A stretch of 17,231 nucleotides of DNA from Candidatus Gerdarchaeota archaeon (GTDB lineage Archaea; Asgardarchaeota; Heimdallarchaeia; JABLTI01): contig JAEORM010000110.1 of the NCBI GenBank assembly GCA_016840905.1, positions 1 to 17,231 of the forward strand, given 5' to 3'. The notes under the pieces are model-generated. The model was given only the letters and a program-made list of their open reading frames with translations, did not search any database and had not been told where the DNA came from. A program made the translations under genes and the position numbers. Of the stretch, positions 6,247 to 14,191 are shown piece by piece (the stretch's first letter is position 1; every line of letters begins with the position of its first letter).

Positions 6247-8091
6247 CTAGAAAACTCCTAAAATTCCTATCTTTAAGATAGATAAAACTATAATAACAAC
6301 TACTAGTAAAGCTATTGTAATACTAGAAATTATTAATGCTGCTTGATTGGTTTTATTCTTACCCTCATTTTTTCGAGCTGAAATTGCCAAAATTAATCCA
6401 AAAATGCTTACAAGGATGAATAATACTGAACATAAACCAACAATAGATATAGTTAATGCTAATTTTGAATCTCTTTGTGTTAAATCTTTTGTTTTTTCCA
6501 TTTGACTAGCGATGATTGCTTTCTTATCAAGTTCACTAGCTTCTACTGCATCTGTACTACTAGCATCAATTGCACCACTAGGAGTAGGGGCTAAATTTAC
6601 CCAGTCTACATTATAGAAACTTATTTGAGCGTTAATTTGCCCTCGTTGCCACCATTTTGTGCTAACAGGAAAACGTTGCCGACGAATTGGTACTATATTA
6701 TTAGTCATTGTCCGAATAAACCATTCCAGCGAGAATATATATCCAATTTTTTCCCAGAGCCAAAGAATCAAACTATAAAATGCTATCGTGAGGATCATTA
6801 TTACTACCATACCAAACCATAGAGGTTTTTGGTAATTTGTTCCGAAAGCAACTAGTGAAGTGATTTCCCATATAATGAAGAAAATCCATTGGTTGTTGTA
6901 ATTTGTAAAAGCAATCGTACCAAAACGTCGAATGATTTTTGTTCTATTAGCGAATTTATGACTAATACCACGGAACTCAATTACTCTCAACAGAACAGCA
7001 ATCAGAATAATACTGAAGCCATTTTCACCCATAAACTGAGCCAACCAAGAGAAAGGAGGAATTGGAAATGAATATGAAGGATTATCTGCAGAAAGAAAAC
7101 GATGAGAACCAAATTCTCGGTATAATGTAAAAGCATGTTCAATCCCATTTTCTCCACCTTGAATAATTACATTAGTAAACATAGCTATAAGACCTATGAC
7201 TCCAGCAATAAACATCACAAGACCAATTAAAAACAAATGTCGTGGGAATTTCTGACTAATTTCATCCTTAGGTTTAGACAATACAATACCAATTATACTG
7301 CCAACAAATGATATTGCTAGATATGGAAAAAGCGGTTCTACATATCCAGAAAAAATGCCAAGAAATGGTGTTCGAAATATTTCCCAAAAATTCTCTGTAC
7401 CAATCCATGGTAAATCTATTCTATGACCACTTGGGAATGTTCCAAAAGGAAATCCAGGAACTATTTTTCCAATTATCCACCAAACTGGTTGTGTTAACGC
7501 AACAATAGACACTGCAAGAATAATATAGGCAATGATTAAATTGCGTCTATTTTTCCAATGACCTTTCAAAGATAAAAGACCTTGGATTATACCGTTGAAA
7601 ATTAAGCACCAAGCGATTGTATGTATTGTCTCAAAGGTATTCCAACGCCAAAGTGGTATAGACCAATTTGTATTCTCGATATCATTCAAATTTTTAAAGA
7701 AACTACCTGCTAATGCACCATATCCTGTTATGCCTTCACATATCATGGCAAAAGCGAGTAATAGAACACCACCAAAGATTTGTTTGAAAATTAAACTTTT
7801 GATTTTACTGCCACGTTCTAAATCACGAAACATACTAATCATATTGCTTGCAGATGAAATAAGCAAGAAGAAACCTGCTAATCCACCAAAGAATGGCGCA
7901 AAGAACATTACTGTAAGCGCAATAATTGGTTGTTCACTGATATTATCCATTAGCTGATCAATATCTAAAACATTTTGAAGGATATGTAGTATTAACATCA
8001 TGAAAATTGCTAATCCTCGTGCAAAGTCTAAAGTAATGAATTTTCTAAGTCCTGTACTTTTTGTCTCATTATGAGTTACATTAACTGCCAA
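6247..8091 (-). CDS. Multi-TM acyltransferase (HGSNAT/DUF418-like) with C-terminal DUF4190-like domain
   Basis: The protein has 614 residues. Residues 17-36 (KFITLDFARGLAIFMMLILH) match the first-helix signature of membrane acyltransferases of the acyltransferase-3/DUF1624 (heparan-alpha-glucosaminide N-acetyltransferase-like)/DUF418 group, including the D-x-x-R-G and the closing His36. A G-G-L-A-G-F-F helix follows (69-79). RRFGTIAFTNYNNQWIFF at 388-405 resembles the G-R-x-x-L-T-N-Y segment near the end of DUF418 proteins. About 10 membrane segments fill residues 20-455. A hydrophilic linker (465-540) leads to a two-helix DUF4190-like module (542-614, helices 542-572 and 583-609 joined by a basic loop SARKNEGKNK). 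It probably acylates a sugar or lipid at the cytoplasmic membrane; the substrate is unknown. The start is TTG at 8089-8091, preceded by AGGATAT; the next ATG would delete the signature. It is transcribed divergently from the ABC exporter. Confidence 0.75.
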   Translation of the reverse strand: MAVNVTHNETKSTGLRKFITLDFARGLAIFMMLILHILQNVLDIDQLMDNISEQPIIALTVMFFAPFFGGLAGFFLLISSASNMISMFRDLERGSKIKSLIFKQIFGGVLLLAFAMICEGITGYGALAGSFFKNLNDIENTNWSIPLWRWNTFETIHTIAWCLIFNGIIQGLLSLKGHWKNRRNLIIAYIILAVSIVALTQPVWWIIGKIVPGFPFGTFPSGHRIDLPWIGTENFWEIFRTPFLGIFSGYVEPLFPYLAISFVGSIIGIVLSKPKDEISQKFPRHLFLIGLVMFIAGVIGLIAMFTNVIIQGGENGIEHAFTLYREFGSHRFLSADNPSYSFPIPPFSWLAQFMGENGFSIILIAVLLRVIEFRGISHKFANRTKIIRRFGTIAFTNYNNQWIFFIIWEITSLVAFGTNYQKPLWFGMVVIMILTIAFYSLILWLWEKIGYIFSLEWFIRTMTNNIVPIRRQRFPVSTKWWQRGQINAQISFYNVDWVNLAPTPSGAIDASSTDAVEASELDKKAIIASQMEKTKDLTQRDSKLALTISIVGLCSVLFILVSIFGLILAISARKNEGKNKTNQAALIISSITIALLVVVIIVLSILKIGILGVF

Positions 8092-8331
8092 TTGAATATC
8101 CTGCTTTATATTTTGTAAAACTACTTTTGATTACCTTTAAAGTTTAAAATTTTTTTGAGGATTCATTACAAAATTTTGTCTTTCTTCTTCTCTTAAGAAG
8201 AGTTACATCTAAATTCATTTACTGTTTGAATATAATTTTAATCTAATAATCATTAAATAAGAATTAAACATTTAAAAAACTTTTAAAGCAGTAAGTTATT
8301 CCTAAATATATCTTGATTTGAGGAAAGTATT
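8092..8331. promoter_or_regulatory. Divergent promoter region with central hairpin
   Basis: The 240-nt gap separates the minus-strand membrane acyltransferase gene from the plus-strand ABC exporter genes. TCTTCT (8186-8191) and AGAAGA (8196-8201) form a 6-bp inverted repeat with a 4-nt centre, about midway, suited to a regulator acting on both sides. For the exporter, CTTTTAAAG at 8280-8288 is the best TATA candidate, giving a leader of about 20 nt. AAATATAT at 8304-8311 is an alternative. On the minus strand, TTTAAACTTT-like DNA around 8135-8150 may serve the acyltransferase gene. Confidence 0.35.
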
Positions 8332-10164
8332 TTGAAACAGCAAAGAAAAGAGAAAAAGTCAAAAGAACTCAAAAAGACAAAAAAAGATAGAAAAATGAAG
8401 AAAGAGAAAAAATACAAGTCCTATGTTAGATGGTTCTTTGCCCATGTTTTACAACATAAATGGCTTTTTACACTGAATTTCATTGGTATAATTGCTGTAA
8501 CTTACACTCGAACTATTGTTCCCAAACGTATAGGAACAATAACCGATTCTCTCATAGGTGGAGAAGAAATTAAATTATTAGTTACCATAGGTACTCTTTT
8601 AGGCTTTTATTTACTCAGTTATTTTCTTGAATATACCACTTGGATGATTGGGCATCAATTAGGTTCTAAGACTGAACAATCTATGCGCAGAGAATTCTTT
8701 TTGAATGTTCAGAATAAACCATTGAGCTTTCATGATAGTATTAAAACAGGCGATTTAGAAGCATTAGCAACAAACGATCTTCGGGTAATAAATACCTTAA
8801 TAGCTCATGGATCGTTTTACTTTTATCCCTTTTTCCAAAGTATTGTTACTTTTATCCAAATTACTGTTACATATGATTATATTATTGGTTTAACACTCTT
8901 ACCCTTTCTTTTTGTATATACGCTTTTTGTTTTAAGGTATCGAAAGCTTTTGATTCCTTACTCCAAAGAATCTTTAACTAAGCATGCAGATGTTACTGTT
9001 TCTTTGCAAGAGAGTTTGAATAGTGTACAAGTTGCTAAAGCCTTTTGTGCAGAAGATTTTGAATTCCGAAAGTTTAGAAGAACTGTACAAGCATTTCGTG
9101 AGAATAGATTAGGTGAAATTCGCATTCAAGCTCGCTTTTATCCTCTATTGGTCCTTTTTGCTGCAATTGGTCTTTCATTAGTTTCAGGTATCTTTTTGAT
9201 TGCTAATGGATTAATGACTACAGGCGGTTTAACAGCTATTATATTACTGTTACTTGCTCTTATAGATCCAACTAATCTAATTTTCTGGGCAACCAGAGAT
9301 ATGATCAGAGGATTTGGTGCTAGTGAGAGGGTTTTCAATATTATTACTAAAGGCACAGTAGAATTGTTACCTGCACAAAGAACTGGCTATTCAAGCACTT
9401 TCAAAGGAGCTATTGAGTTTCGAAATGTTTCATTTTCTTACAATAATGGTAACTCTAAGAATAGAGCCGTTTTAAAGAATCTAAACTTTCGAATTGAACC
9501 TAATCAAAGAGTTGCTTTGGTAGGTCCTACAGGTTGTGGAAAAACAACTTTAGCTAAACTTCTTTTACGACTTTATGACCCTCAAGAAGGTTCTATTTTA
9601 TTGGATGGTAAACCAATTTATGAATATCCTTTAGAATTGGTTCGTCAAAAAGTTTCCTTAATTGAGCAGGATATCTTTCTCTTCTCACAAACCATTGAAG
9701 AGAATATTAAATTTGGTTTTCCCGAGTCATCACAAGATAAAGTTATTGAGGTATCAAAACTTGCTCAAGCTCATGATTTCATAACCAAATTTGATCAAGG
9801 TTATAATACTATTGTTGGAGAAAGAGGTACCACTCTGTCTGGAGGAGAGAAACAGCGTGTAGCAATTGCACGTGCTTTCTTAACAAATCCTGATGTGTTA
9901 ATTCTCGATGATTCGATGAGCGCAATAGATAGTGAAACTGAAGAAAAAATTGGTATAGCAATTAAGAATATCTTAGAAAATCGAACTACTTTGATAATTA
10001 CACACCGTTTACATACTATTCGAACATCTGATTTAATTCTTGTAATGAAAAATGGTGAAATTGTTGCTCAAGGGAAGCACGATGATTTACTGAAGAGTTT
10101 TGCTGATTACCGGAAAGTGTTTGGTATACGTGATGGTGAAACTTTGGTTAAGGAGGTAAACTAG
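8332..10164 (+). CDS. Heterodimeric ABC exporter subunit with degenerate Walker B (Asp for Glu)
   Basis: This is a 610-residue half-transporter of the ABCB/MsbA-like exporter type. Six membrane helices lie near 44-62, 85-103, 162-182, 184-203, 268-290 and 297-320. The ATPase domain (about 360-595) has Walker A GPTGCGKT (398-405), Q-loop Gln446, a near-canonical signature LSGGE (502-506), Walker B VLILDD (522-527) and switch His558. Asp527 stands where catalytic Glu is normal, which in heterodimeric exporters such as TM287/288 and BmrCD marks the subunit contributing the non-hydrolysing site. The partner gene begins at the very next base after its stop. The first 30 residues are strikingly basic (17 Lys/Arg) and precede the usual N-terminus. 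The start is TTG, chosen because GAGGA at 8320-8324 stands 7 nt before it; an in-frame ATG at residue 22 is the alternative. The substrate cannot be read from the sequence: lipid, drug or peptide are all possible. Confidence 0.92.
   Translation: MKQQRKEKKSKELKKTKKDRKMKKEKKYKSYVRWFFAHVLQHKWLFTLNFIGIIAVTYTRTIVPKRIGTITDSLIGGEEIKLLVTIGTLLGFYLLSYFLEYTTWMIGHQLGSKTEQSMRREFFLNVQNKPLSFHDSIKTGDLEALATNDLRVINTLIAHGSFYFYPFFQSIVTFIQITVTYDYIIGLTLLPFLFVYTLFVLRYRKLLIPYSKESLTKHADVTVSLQESLNSVQVAKAFCAEDFEFRKFRRTVQAFRENRLGEIRIQARFYPLLVLFAAIGLSLVSGIFLIANGLMTTGGLTAIILLLLALIDPTNLIFWATRDMIRGFGASERVFNIITKGTVELLPAQRTGYSSTFKGAIEFRNVSFSYNNGNSKNRAVLKNLNFRIEPNQRVALVGPTGCGKTTLAKLLLRLYDPQEGSILLDGKPIYEYPLELVRQKVSLIEQDIFLFSQTIEENIKFGFPESSQDKVIEVSKLAQAHDFITKFDQGYNTIVGERGTTLSGGEKQRVAIARAFLTNPDVLILDDSMSAIDSETEEKIGIAIKNILENRTTLIITHRLHTIRTSDLILVMKNGEIVAQGKHDDLLKSFADYRKVFGIRDGETLVKEVN
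10151..10156 (+). promoter_or_regulatory. Strong Shine-Dalgarno for the second ABC subunit
   Basis: AGGAGG lies inside the last codons of the first subunit gene, 8 nt before the ATG at 10165, which follows directly after the TAG stop. Re-initiation or coupled translation would keep the two subunits in equal amounts. Most other genes in the window have no such site. Confidence 0.75.
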
Positions 10165-11964
10165 ATGGGACTAATGAGAAGTGCAATGCGAGAAAAAGAA
10201 AAACGTCAGTATAGTGATAGAGAACTATTCAGACGATTTATAAAACGACTTGCTCCTTACAAGAAGAATATCATACTAATTGCTATATTTATCATTCTCC
10301 AAGCAATTGCTGCAGTTGTTTCACCCATTCTAATGGGTTTTGTTGTCAAAGAGATTGTTTTACCTGCTTATCGTTTTGTTTTGATAATAATTGCAGCTGT
10401 TGGATTTTTCCTGGTGTATTTAGTTAATTGGGTTGCATTTTCGATGCAGCAAGTCCAAACAGGAAAATATGTTCCTTATTTTCTCGAAGATATGCGTCTT
10501 GAGTTATTTACTAAACTTCAAGAACAAGATATGACATTCTTTGATAAAAATATGAGTGGAAAAATCAATAGTATTGTTGTTAATGATACTTTAGATTTTA
10601 GTGAAACTGCGATACTAATTAGCAATGCTATTGGTAGTATTGTTATTAGTTTTTCAATATTAGGCATTCTATTCTATTATGATTGGAGACTTGCTTTAAT
10701 TGCTGTTGTAGCTATCCCTATATTGTTCATTCTAATGTTCACTCTTCGTAGTATCTCTAAACGAGCTAGTTCCGCTTATCGTGAATCCATAAGTAGTGTA
10801 AATTCTGCTATGGTTGAAGCAATTGAAGGAATTCAAGTTTCCAAGAGTTTTGGTCAGGAGATAAATATTACCAATCAATTTGAAAATATTAACCAAAACT
10901 ACTTCCGATCTTGGATGCGTTTAACTGCTATAACCCATTTCTGGCGACCATTACTTAATACTCTAACAGCAGTCATTCTCTGCCTTGTCTTGTACTATGG
11001 GATAGATTTTGGGGTTGAAGCAGATATAATGGTCATGTTTGTTTTATATATCCAAACTTTCTTCAGACCAGTCATGCAATTAGCTCAATTCTTCCCTGAG
11101 TTAAGTGCTGGTTTTGCAGCTTTTGAACGTATTGTTACAATAATTGACAGTAAACCTGTTGTTCAACAAATACCTGATGCTCAACCACTTGCAGAAATTA
11201 AAGGTAATATCGAATTTAAAGATGTCAAATTCTGGTATAATCAAGATAATGTTGTTTTCAAGAATCTTAATTTGAATATCCATAAAGGTGAGAAGTTGGC
11301 TGTGGTTGGTCACACAGGTTCAGGTAAAACTTCACTAGTCTCACTACTTTCACGATATTATGAATTTCAAGATGGTGATATTTTAATTGATGGAGAGAGT
11401 ATTCGCAATTATACTTTGGATTCCTATCGTAAGCAATTTGGTAAGGTTGAACAAGAAGTCTATTTATTCCCGGGTTCTATTAAGGATAATATAGCCTACG
11501 GTAGAGAAAATATTGCTGATGCTGATGTTTGGCGGGTATTAGATATCGTTCAAGCAAGTGAATTTGTTCATAGATTACCTGATGGATTAAATACTATCAT
11601 AGGTGATCGTGGGCGAGATCTTTCAGTAGGGCAAAGACAATTAATCAGTTTTGCACGAGCGATTCTCCAAAATCCTCAGATTCTTATTTTAGATGAAGCA
11701 ACTTCAAGTGTGGATGCTTTTACTGAAGCAATGATTCAAGAAGCATTAGAAAAAATACTTGAGGATCGAACAGCTATCATTATTGCTCATCGATTAAGTA
11801 CTATTGTTAATGCTGACCGTATCATTGTTATGGATAAAGGTGAAATTGTTGAAGAAGGAACACATGATGAACTTTTATCTAAAAAGGGTAAGTATGCATC
11901 ACTCTACAATCAATACTTTGTTCATCAGAGTTTAGAATGGCAAGAACAAGCTTTCTCCGAATAG
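10165..11964 (+). CDS. Heterodimeric ABC exporter subunit with catalytic Glu and degenerate signature
   Basis: This 599-residue partner half-transporter follows its mate without spacing and must share its mRNA. Six membrane helices are visible near 35-57, 70-92, 150-172, 174-193, 262-281 and 287-305. The ATPase domain (about 345-580) has Walker A GHTGSGKT (382-389, with His in the second place), Q-loop Gln430, signature LSVGQ (486-490, Val for Gly), Walker B ILILDE (506-511) with intact Glu511, D-loop SSVD and switch His542. Together with the first subunit this predicts one competent ATP site (this Walker A/B with the partner's LSGGE) and one degenerate site (the partner's Asp527 with this LSVGQ). 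That matches the asymmetric mechanism known for TM287/288-like exporters. It ends before a strong hairpin terminator. The cargo is unknown; it could serve multidrug or lipid export. Confidence 0.93.
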   Translation: MGLMRSAMREKEKRQYSDRELFRRFIKRLAPYKKNIILIAIFIILQAIAAVVSPILMGFVVKEIVLPAYRFVLIIIAAVGFFLVYLVNWVAFSMQQVQTGKYVPYFLEDMRLELFTKLQEQDMTFFDKNMSGKINSIVVNDTLDFSETAILISNAIGSIVISFSILGILFYYDWRLALIAVVAIPILFILMFTLRSISKRASSAYRESISSVNSAMVEAIEGIQVSKSFGQEINITNQFENINQNYFRSWMRLTAITHFWRPLLNTLTAVILCLVLYYGIDFGVEADIMVMFVLYIQTFFRPVMQLAQFFPELSAGFAAFERIVTIIDSKPVVQQIPDAQPLAEIKGNIEFKDVKFWYNQDNVVFKNLNLNIHKGEKLAVVGHTGSGKTSLVSLLSRYYEFQDGDILIDGESIRNYTLDSYRKQFGKVEQEVYLFPGSIKDNIAYGRENIADADVWRVLDIVQASEFVHRLPDGLNTIIGDRGRDLSVGQRQLISFARAILQNPQILILDEATSSVDAFTEAMIQEALEKILEDRTAIIIAHRLSTIVNADRIIVMDKGEIVEEGTHDELLSKKGKYASLYNQYFVHQSLEWQEQAFSE

Positions 11965-12003
11965 CAAATTTCACTAATAAATATAACAAACTAATTAAAA
12001 TGA

Positions 12004-12040
12004 AAAAAAGAACTTACAAATAATTCTTGTAAGTTTTTTT
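12004..12040. terminator. Bidirectional hairpin terminator
   Basis: AACTTACAA (12011-12019) and TTGTAAGTT (12027-12035) form a perfect 9-bp stem with a 7-nt loop. A run of seven As precedes it and the T-run 12034-12040 follows it. It therefore works as a stem plus T-tract for the ABC exporter operon on plus and, read in reverse, for the kelch gene on minus, whose stop begins 2 nt further on. Confidence 0.8.
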
Positions 12041-12041
12041 A

Positions 12042-13202
12042 TTATTTGATTTTTGGACGTTGAATTTTGCTTAAACGAATTAAACTCGCAATAGAAATAA
12101 AACTTAGAAGCATCCAAAAGTAAATTGGTCCAGATATTTCAGTAGGATTTTGACTCCAGGTCAAATTATTACAATCAAAATACCACAATTCATTATAAGG
12201 AACTGAAAAAGCTTCTCCAACTCCACCAAAAAGAATTATTTTATCTAGATAACTATCATAAACCATTTCATGTTTACAACATGCTGGTGGGTGAATGTTT
12301 GTTTCGATTTCTGTCCATTCATTAAGTTGCAAATTATAACTCCTTTTGTCTTTAAGAGTTCTTGCGGGTACATATTCATTATCTCCACCAAAAACGATAA
12401 AATTACCATTAATTGGATCATAGACCATCGCTGAATGATATCTCTCAAGAGGTTTAGTTGTTGGATTCATTTTGGTCCATGTAATTGATGAGCGATTAAA
12501 AGTCCAAATATCATTTTTTAATGTCATATCATCAAATCGTCCACCAAAAAACACTCCTACTTTATTTATTTCATCATAAACAAAGGATTGACCATAACCG
12601 TAGCCAGGACTATTTGTGATATTAATTTCATACCAATTATTTGCTGTAAAATTGTAGGCCCACATATCATCACAAGTTGAAATTTGTGAATGTACTCCTG
12701 CATATAGGATTACTTCATTATATTCAGGATCAAAATACATTTCATGTGCTGCTCTAGCAGATGGGGCATTGGTTGGATAAAGCTCAGTCCATTGATATGT
12801 TGTTGGATCAAATTCCCAAGTATCATTTACTTGCAATCCTGTTGCTTCAGCAATCCCGCCAAAAAGTAAAATTTTTCCAGAAATTGAATTGTAAATCATT
12901 TGGTGATTAGTTCGTGCACCAGGTGAATTTTCATTGGAAAGTTTAGTCCATGACTGATTAACACTTGAAAAAATCCAAGTTGATTCTAAATCGGCTAAAC
13001 TTCCATCATTAACGTCTCCTCCAAATAAAATCATTTGATTATTCTTGATATCATATGTCATCTCATGATGGAAAATCGGTAAAGGACTATTATTACTATC
13101 CTCTGCAGATGTAATATTGTTCTGTGTAAACCAACCAATTGAAATAAGAATAATAAATGAAGTACTAAATGAGATTTTCAAAATATGTTTACTCAATTCC
13201 AT
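12042..13202 (-). CDS. Membrane-anchored extracellular kelch-repeat protein
   Basis: The protein is 386 residues from the chosen ATG. The N-terminus has a basic start (MELSKHILK) and a hydrophobic stretch, a signal peptide or anchor. Six kelch repeats follow, each with the H-x-M-x-Y-D/N, then I-L-F-G-G, then W-x-x-x-x-x-x-W-T pattern: about residues 46-88, 98-140, 152-192, 204-244, 257-298 and 313-350. They should fold into a beta-propeller outside the cell. A membrane helix (about 358-377) and a basic tail (KIQRPKIK) end the protein, so the propeller is tethered with its C-terminus inside. Seven N-x-S/T sequons fit archaeal surface N-glycosylation. Propellers of this kind bind ligands or proteins; no galactose-oxidase active site is recognisable. 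An upstream TTG at 13217 is open, but the ATG at 13202 is favoured because a TATA-like box sits 24 nt before it. It shares a terminator with the ABC operon. Confidence 0.82.
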   Translation of the reverse strand: MELSKHILKISFSTSFIILISIGWFTQNNITSAEDSNNSPLPIFHHEMTYDIKNNQMILFGGDVNDGSLADLESTWIFSSVNQSWTKLSNENSPGARTNHQMIYNSISGKILLFGGIAEATGLQVNDTWEFDPTTYQWTELYPTNAPSARAAHEMYFDPEYNEVILYAGVHSQISTCDDMWAYNFTANNWYEINITNSPGYGYGQSFVYDEINKVGVFFGGRFDDMTLKNDIWTFNRSSITWTKMNPTTKPLERYHSAMVYDPINGNFIVFGGDNEYVPARTLKDKRSYNLQLNEWTEIETNIHPPACCKHEMVYDSYLDKIILFGGVGEAFSVPYNELWYFDCNNLTWSQNPTEISGPIYFWMLLSFISIASLIRLSKIQRPKIK

Positions 13203-13222
13203 ACTTAACACTACCAATTATA

Positions 13223-13230
13223 ATTATAAA
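13223..13230 (-). promoter_or_regulatory. Putative TATA box of the kelch gene
   Basis: On the minus strand TTTATAAT is centred about 24 nt before the ATG at 13202, the spacing for a leaderless transcript. It supports this ATG over the TTG 15 nt upstream, which would fall only about 10 nt from the box and so outside the message. Confidence 0.5.
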
Positions 13231-13325
13231 TTTGAGATAAAATCAACACTACAAATTAGTTATAAATTAATTTTTTAAAAAATGCCTACCAGTCTGGATT
13301 TATTATTATTTTTTGTTTTTTGAAT

Positions 13326-13922
13326 TCAGTTTATTTTTCTAAATTGTAATACTTCTACAGGTTTCAATCGATGCCAAACCATTATTTCATGTTCAAAAGT
13401 TTCTTCTAAAATGAAAAAGGGTCTAGTTTCAGCTATAATTTCTTCAAAAGAAAATGGTAATTCCTCTTGATGAACTATCGTCATAGATAACTTGCCATCT
13501 TCTTTCAGTATACGATTGAATTCCTCAAATAATTTTTTTAAGGGTTGCAAATCTCCCTTATCTAAAAATAATGGATAAATAACATCATAAAAGATGATAT
13601 AATCAAGCGAATTATTTTCTAAATCGATTGTTAATTCTCCCTTCGTTATCATTGATTCAATATTAGTTATTTCGAATTTTTTGCTTCGCTTTTCAAGTTC
13701 ATCAATTGCATCTGCATTCTTGTCTAAAGCATAAACCAATCCATTCGGAGCAATTGCATATGCGATAGCTATAGTATAATCACCCACATTGCAGCCAAAA
13801 TCCAATACTGTAAATCCTTCCTTTATCCCTATTTTTTTAATAAAATCTAATCCTTCATTAAAATACCAAATTGCTACATTGAGCGGAATTCTCAATTGAA
13901 TTTCTTCATGTTCTTTAGACAT
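13326..13922 (-). CDS. Class I SAM-dependent methyltransferase
   Basis: The 198-residue protein has the Rossmann-like fold of class I methyltransferases, using S-adenosylmethionine. Motif I is VLDFGCNVGDY (39-49), the acidic residue that binds the ribose hydroxyls is D67 in VYALDKN (63-69), and motif IV is DYIIFYDVIY (107-116). A helix-strand pair with N-R-I-L-K-E-D-G-K-L (136-145) corresponds to the usual R-x-L-K-P-G-G. It belongs to the Methyltransf_11/UbiE-like group by pattern. The acceptor cannot be told; small molecules, lipids and arsenite are all substrates within this group, but no Cys set typical of ArsM is seen. No signal peptide is present. It starts with ATG; GGGATGGGAT directly before it includes a weak purine-rich site. 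The neighbour genes on the same strand encode surface proteins, with no operon spacing (124 nt and about 250 nt). Confidence 0.85.
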   Translation of the reverse strand: MSKEHEEIQLRIPLNVAIWYFNEGLDFIKKIGIKEGFTVLDFGCNVGDYTIAIAYAIAPNGLVYALDKNADAIDELEKRSKKFEITNIESMITKGELTIDLENNSLDYIIFYDVIYPLFLDKGDLQPLKKLFEEFNRILKEDGKLSMTIVHQEELPFSFEEIIAETRPFFILEETFEHEIMVWHRLKPVEVLQFRKIN

Positions 13923-13956
13923 TTATCCCATCCCTTTTTACATGTATGTTTCTACT

Positions 13957-13966
13957 ATTTTATAAC
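13957..13966 (-). promoter_or_regulatory. Putative TATA box of the methyltransferase gene
   Basis: GTTATAAAAT on the minus strand lies about 40 nt before the ATG at 13922. Transcription would start near 13936, just at the AAGGGATGGGAT element (13925-13936) that is shared with the upstream region of the secreted protein gene. Confidence 0.45.
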
Positions 13967-14137
13967 ATAATTTAATTATATTTACTTTTTTCCTGAAGTT
14001 TAAGTTAAATTCGAATTTTTAATTGATAGACTAATTTCATTGATCACATACTGTAAGTATATCTTCTTTACAGAAATAAATCAAAACATATAGAATTGTA
14101 TGTTTCATTGCTTTAAAATAATTAACCAGTAAATTTC

Positions 14138-14191
14138 TAAAAAAAGAAAGAAGGTATAGTAAATTATGACGTTTTTATGCTCTACTATACC
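14138..14191 (-). terminator. Hairpin plus T-tract terminator of the secreted protein gene
   Basis: GGTATAGTA (14153-14161) and TACTATACC (14183-14191) form a perfect 9-bp stem around a 21-nt loop. Read on the minus strand it is followed by TTCTTTCTTTTTTT. The stem starts inside the last codons of the CDS, and the loop contains its stop codon (14175-14177). It is oriented to end the minus-strand gene. Confidence 0.65.

Noticed and set aside
6625..7957. Several short plus-strand open frames opposite the membrane acyltransferase gene
   Set aside because: They lie fully antisense to a well-supported 614-residue gene, have no recognisable domains, and reflect the codon pattern of the real gene.
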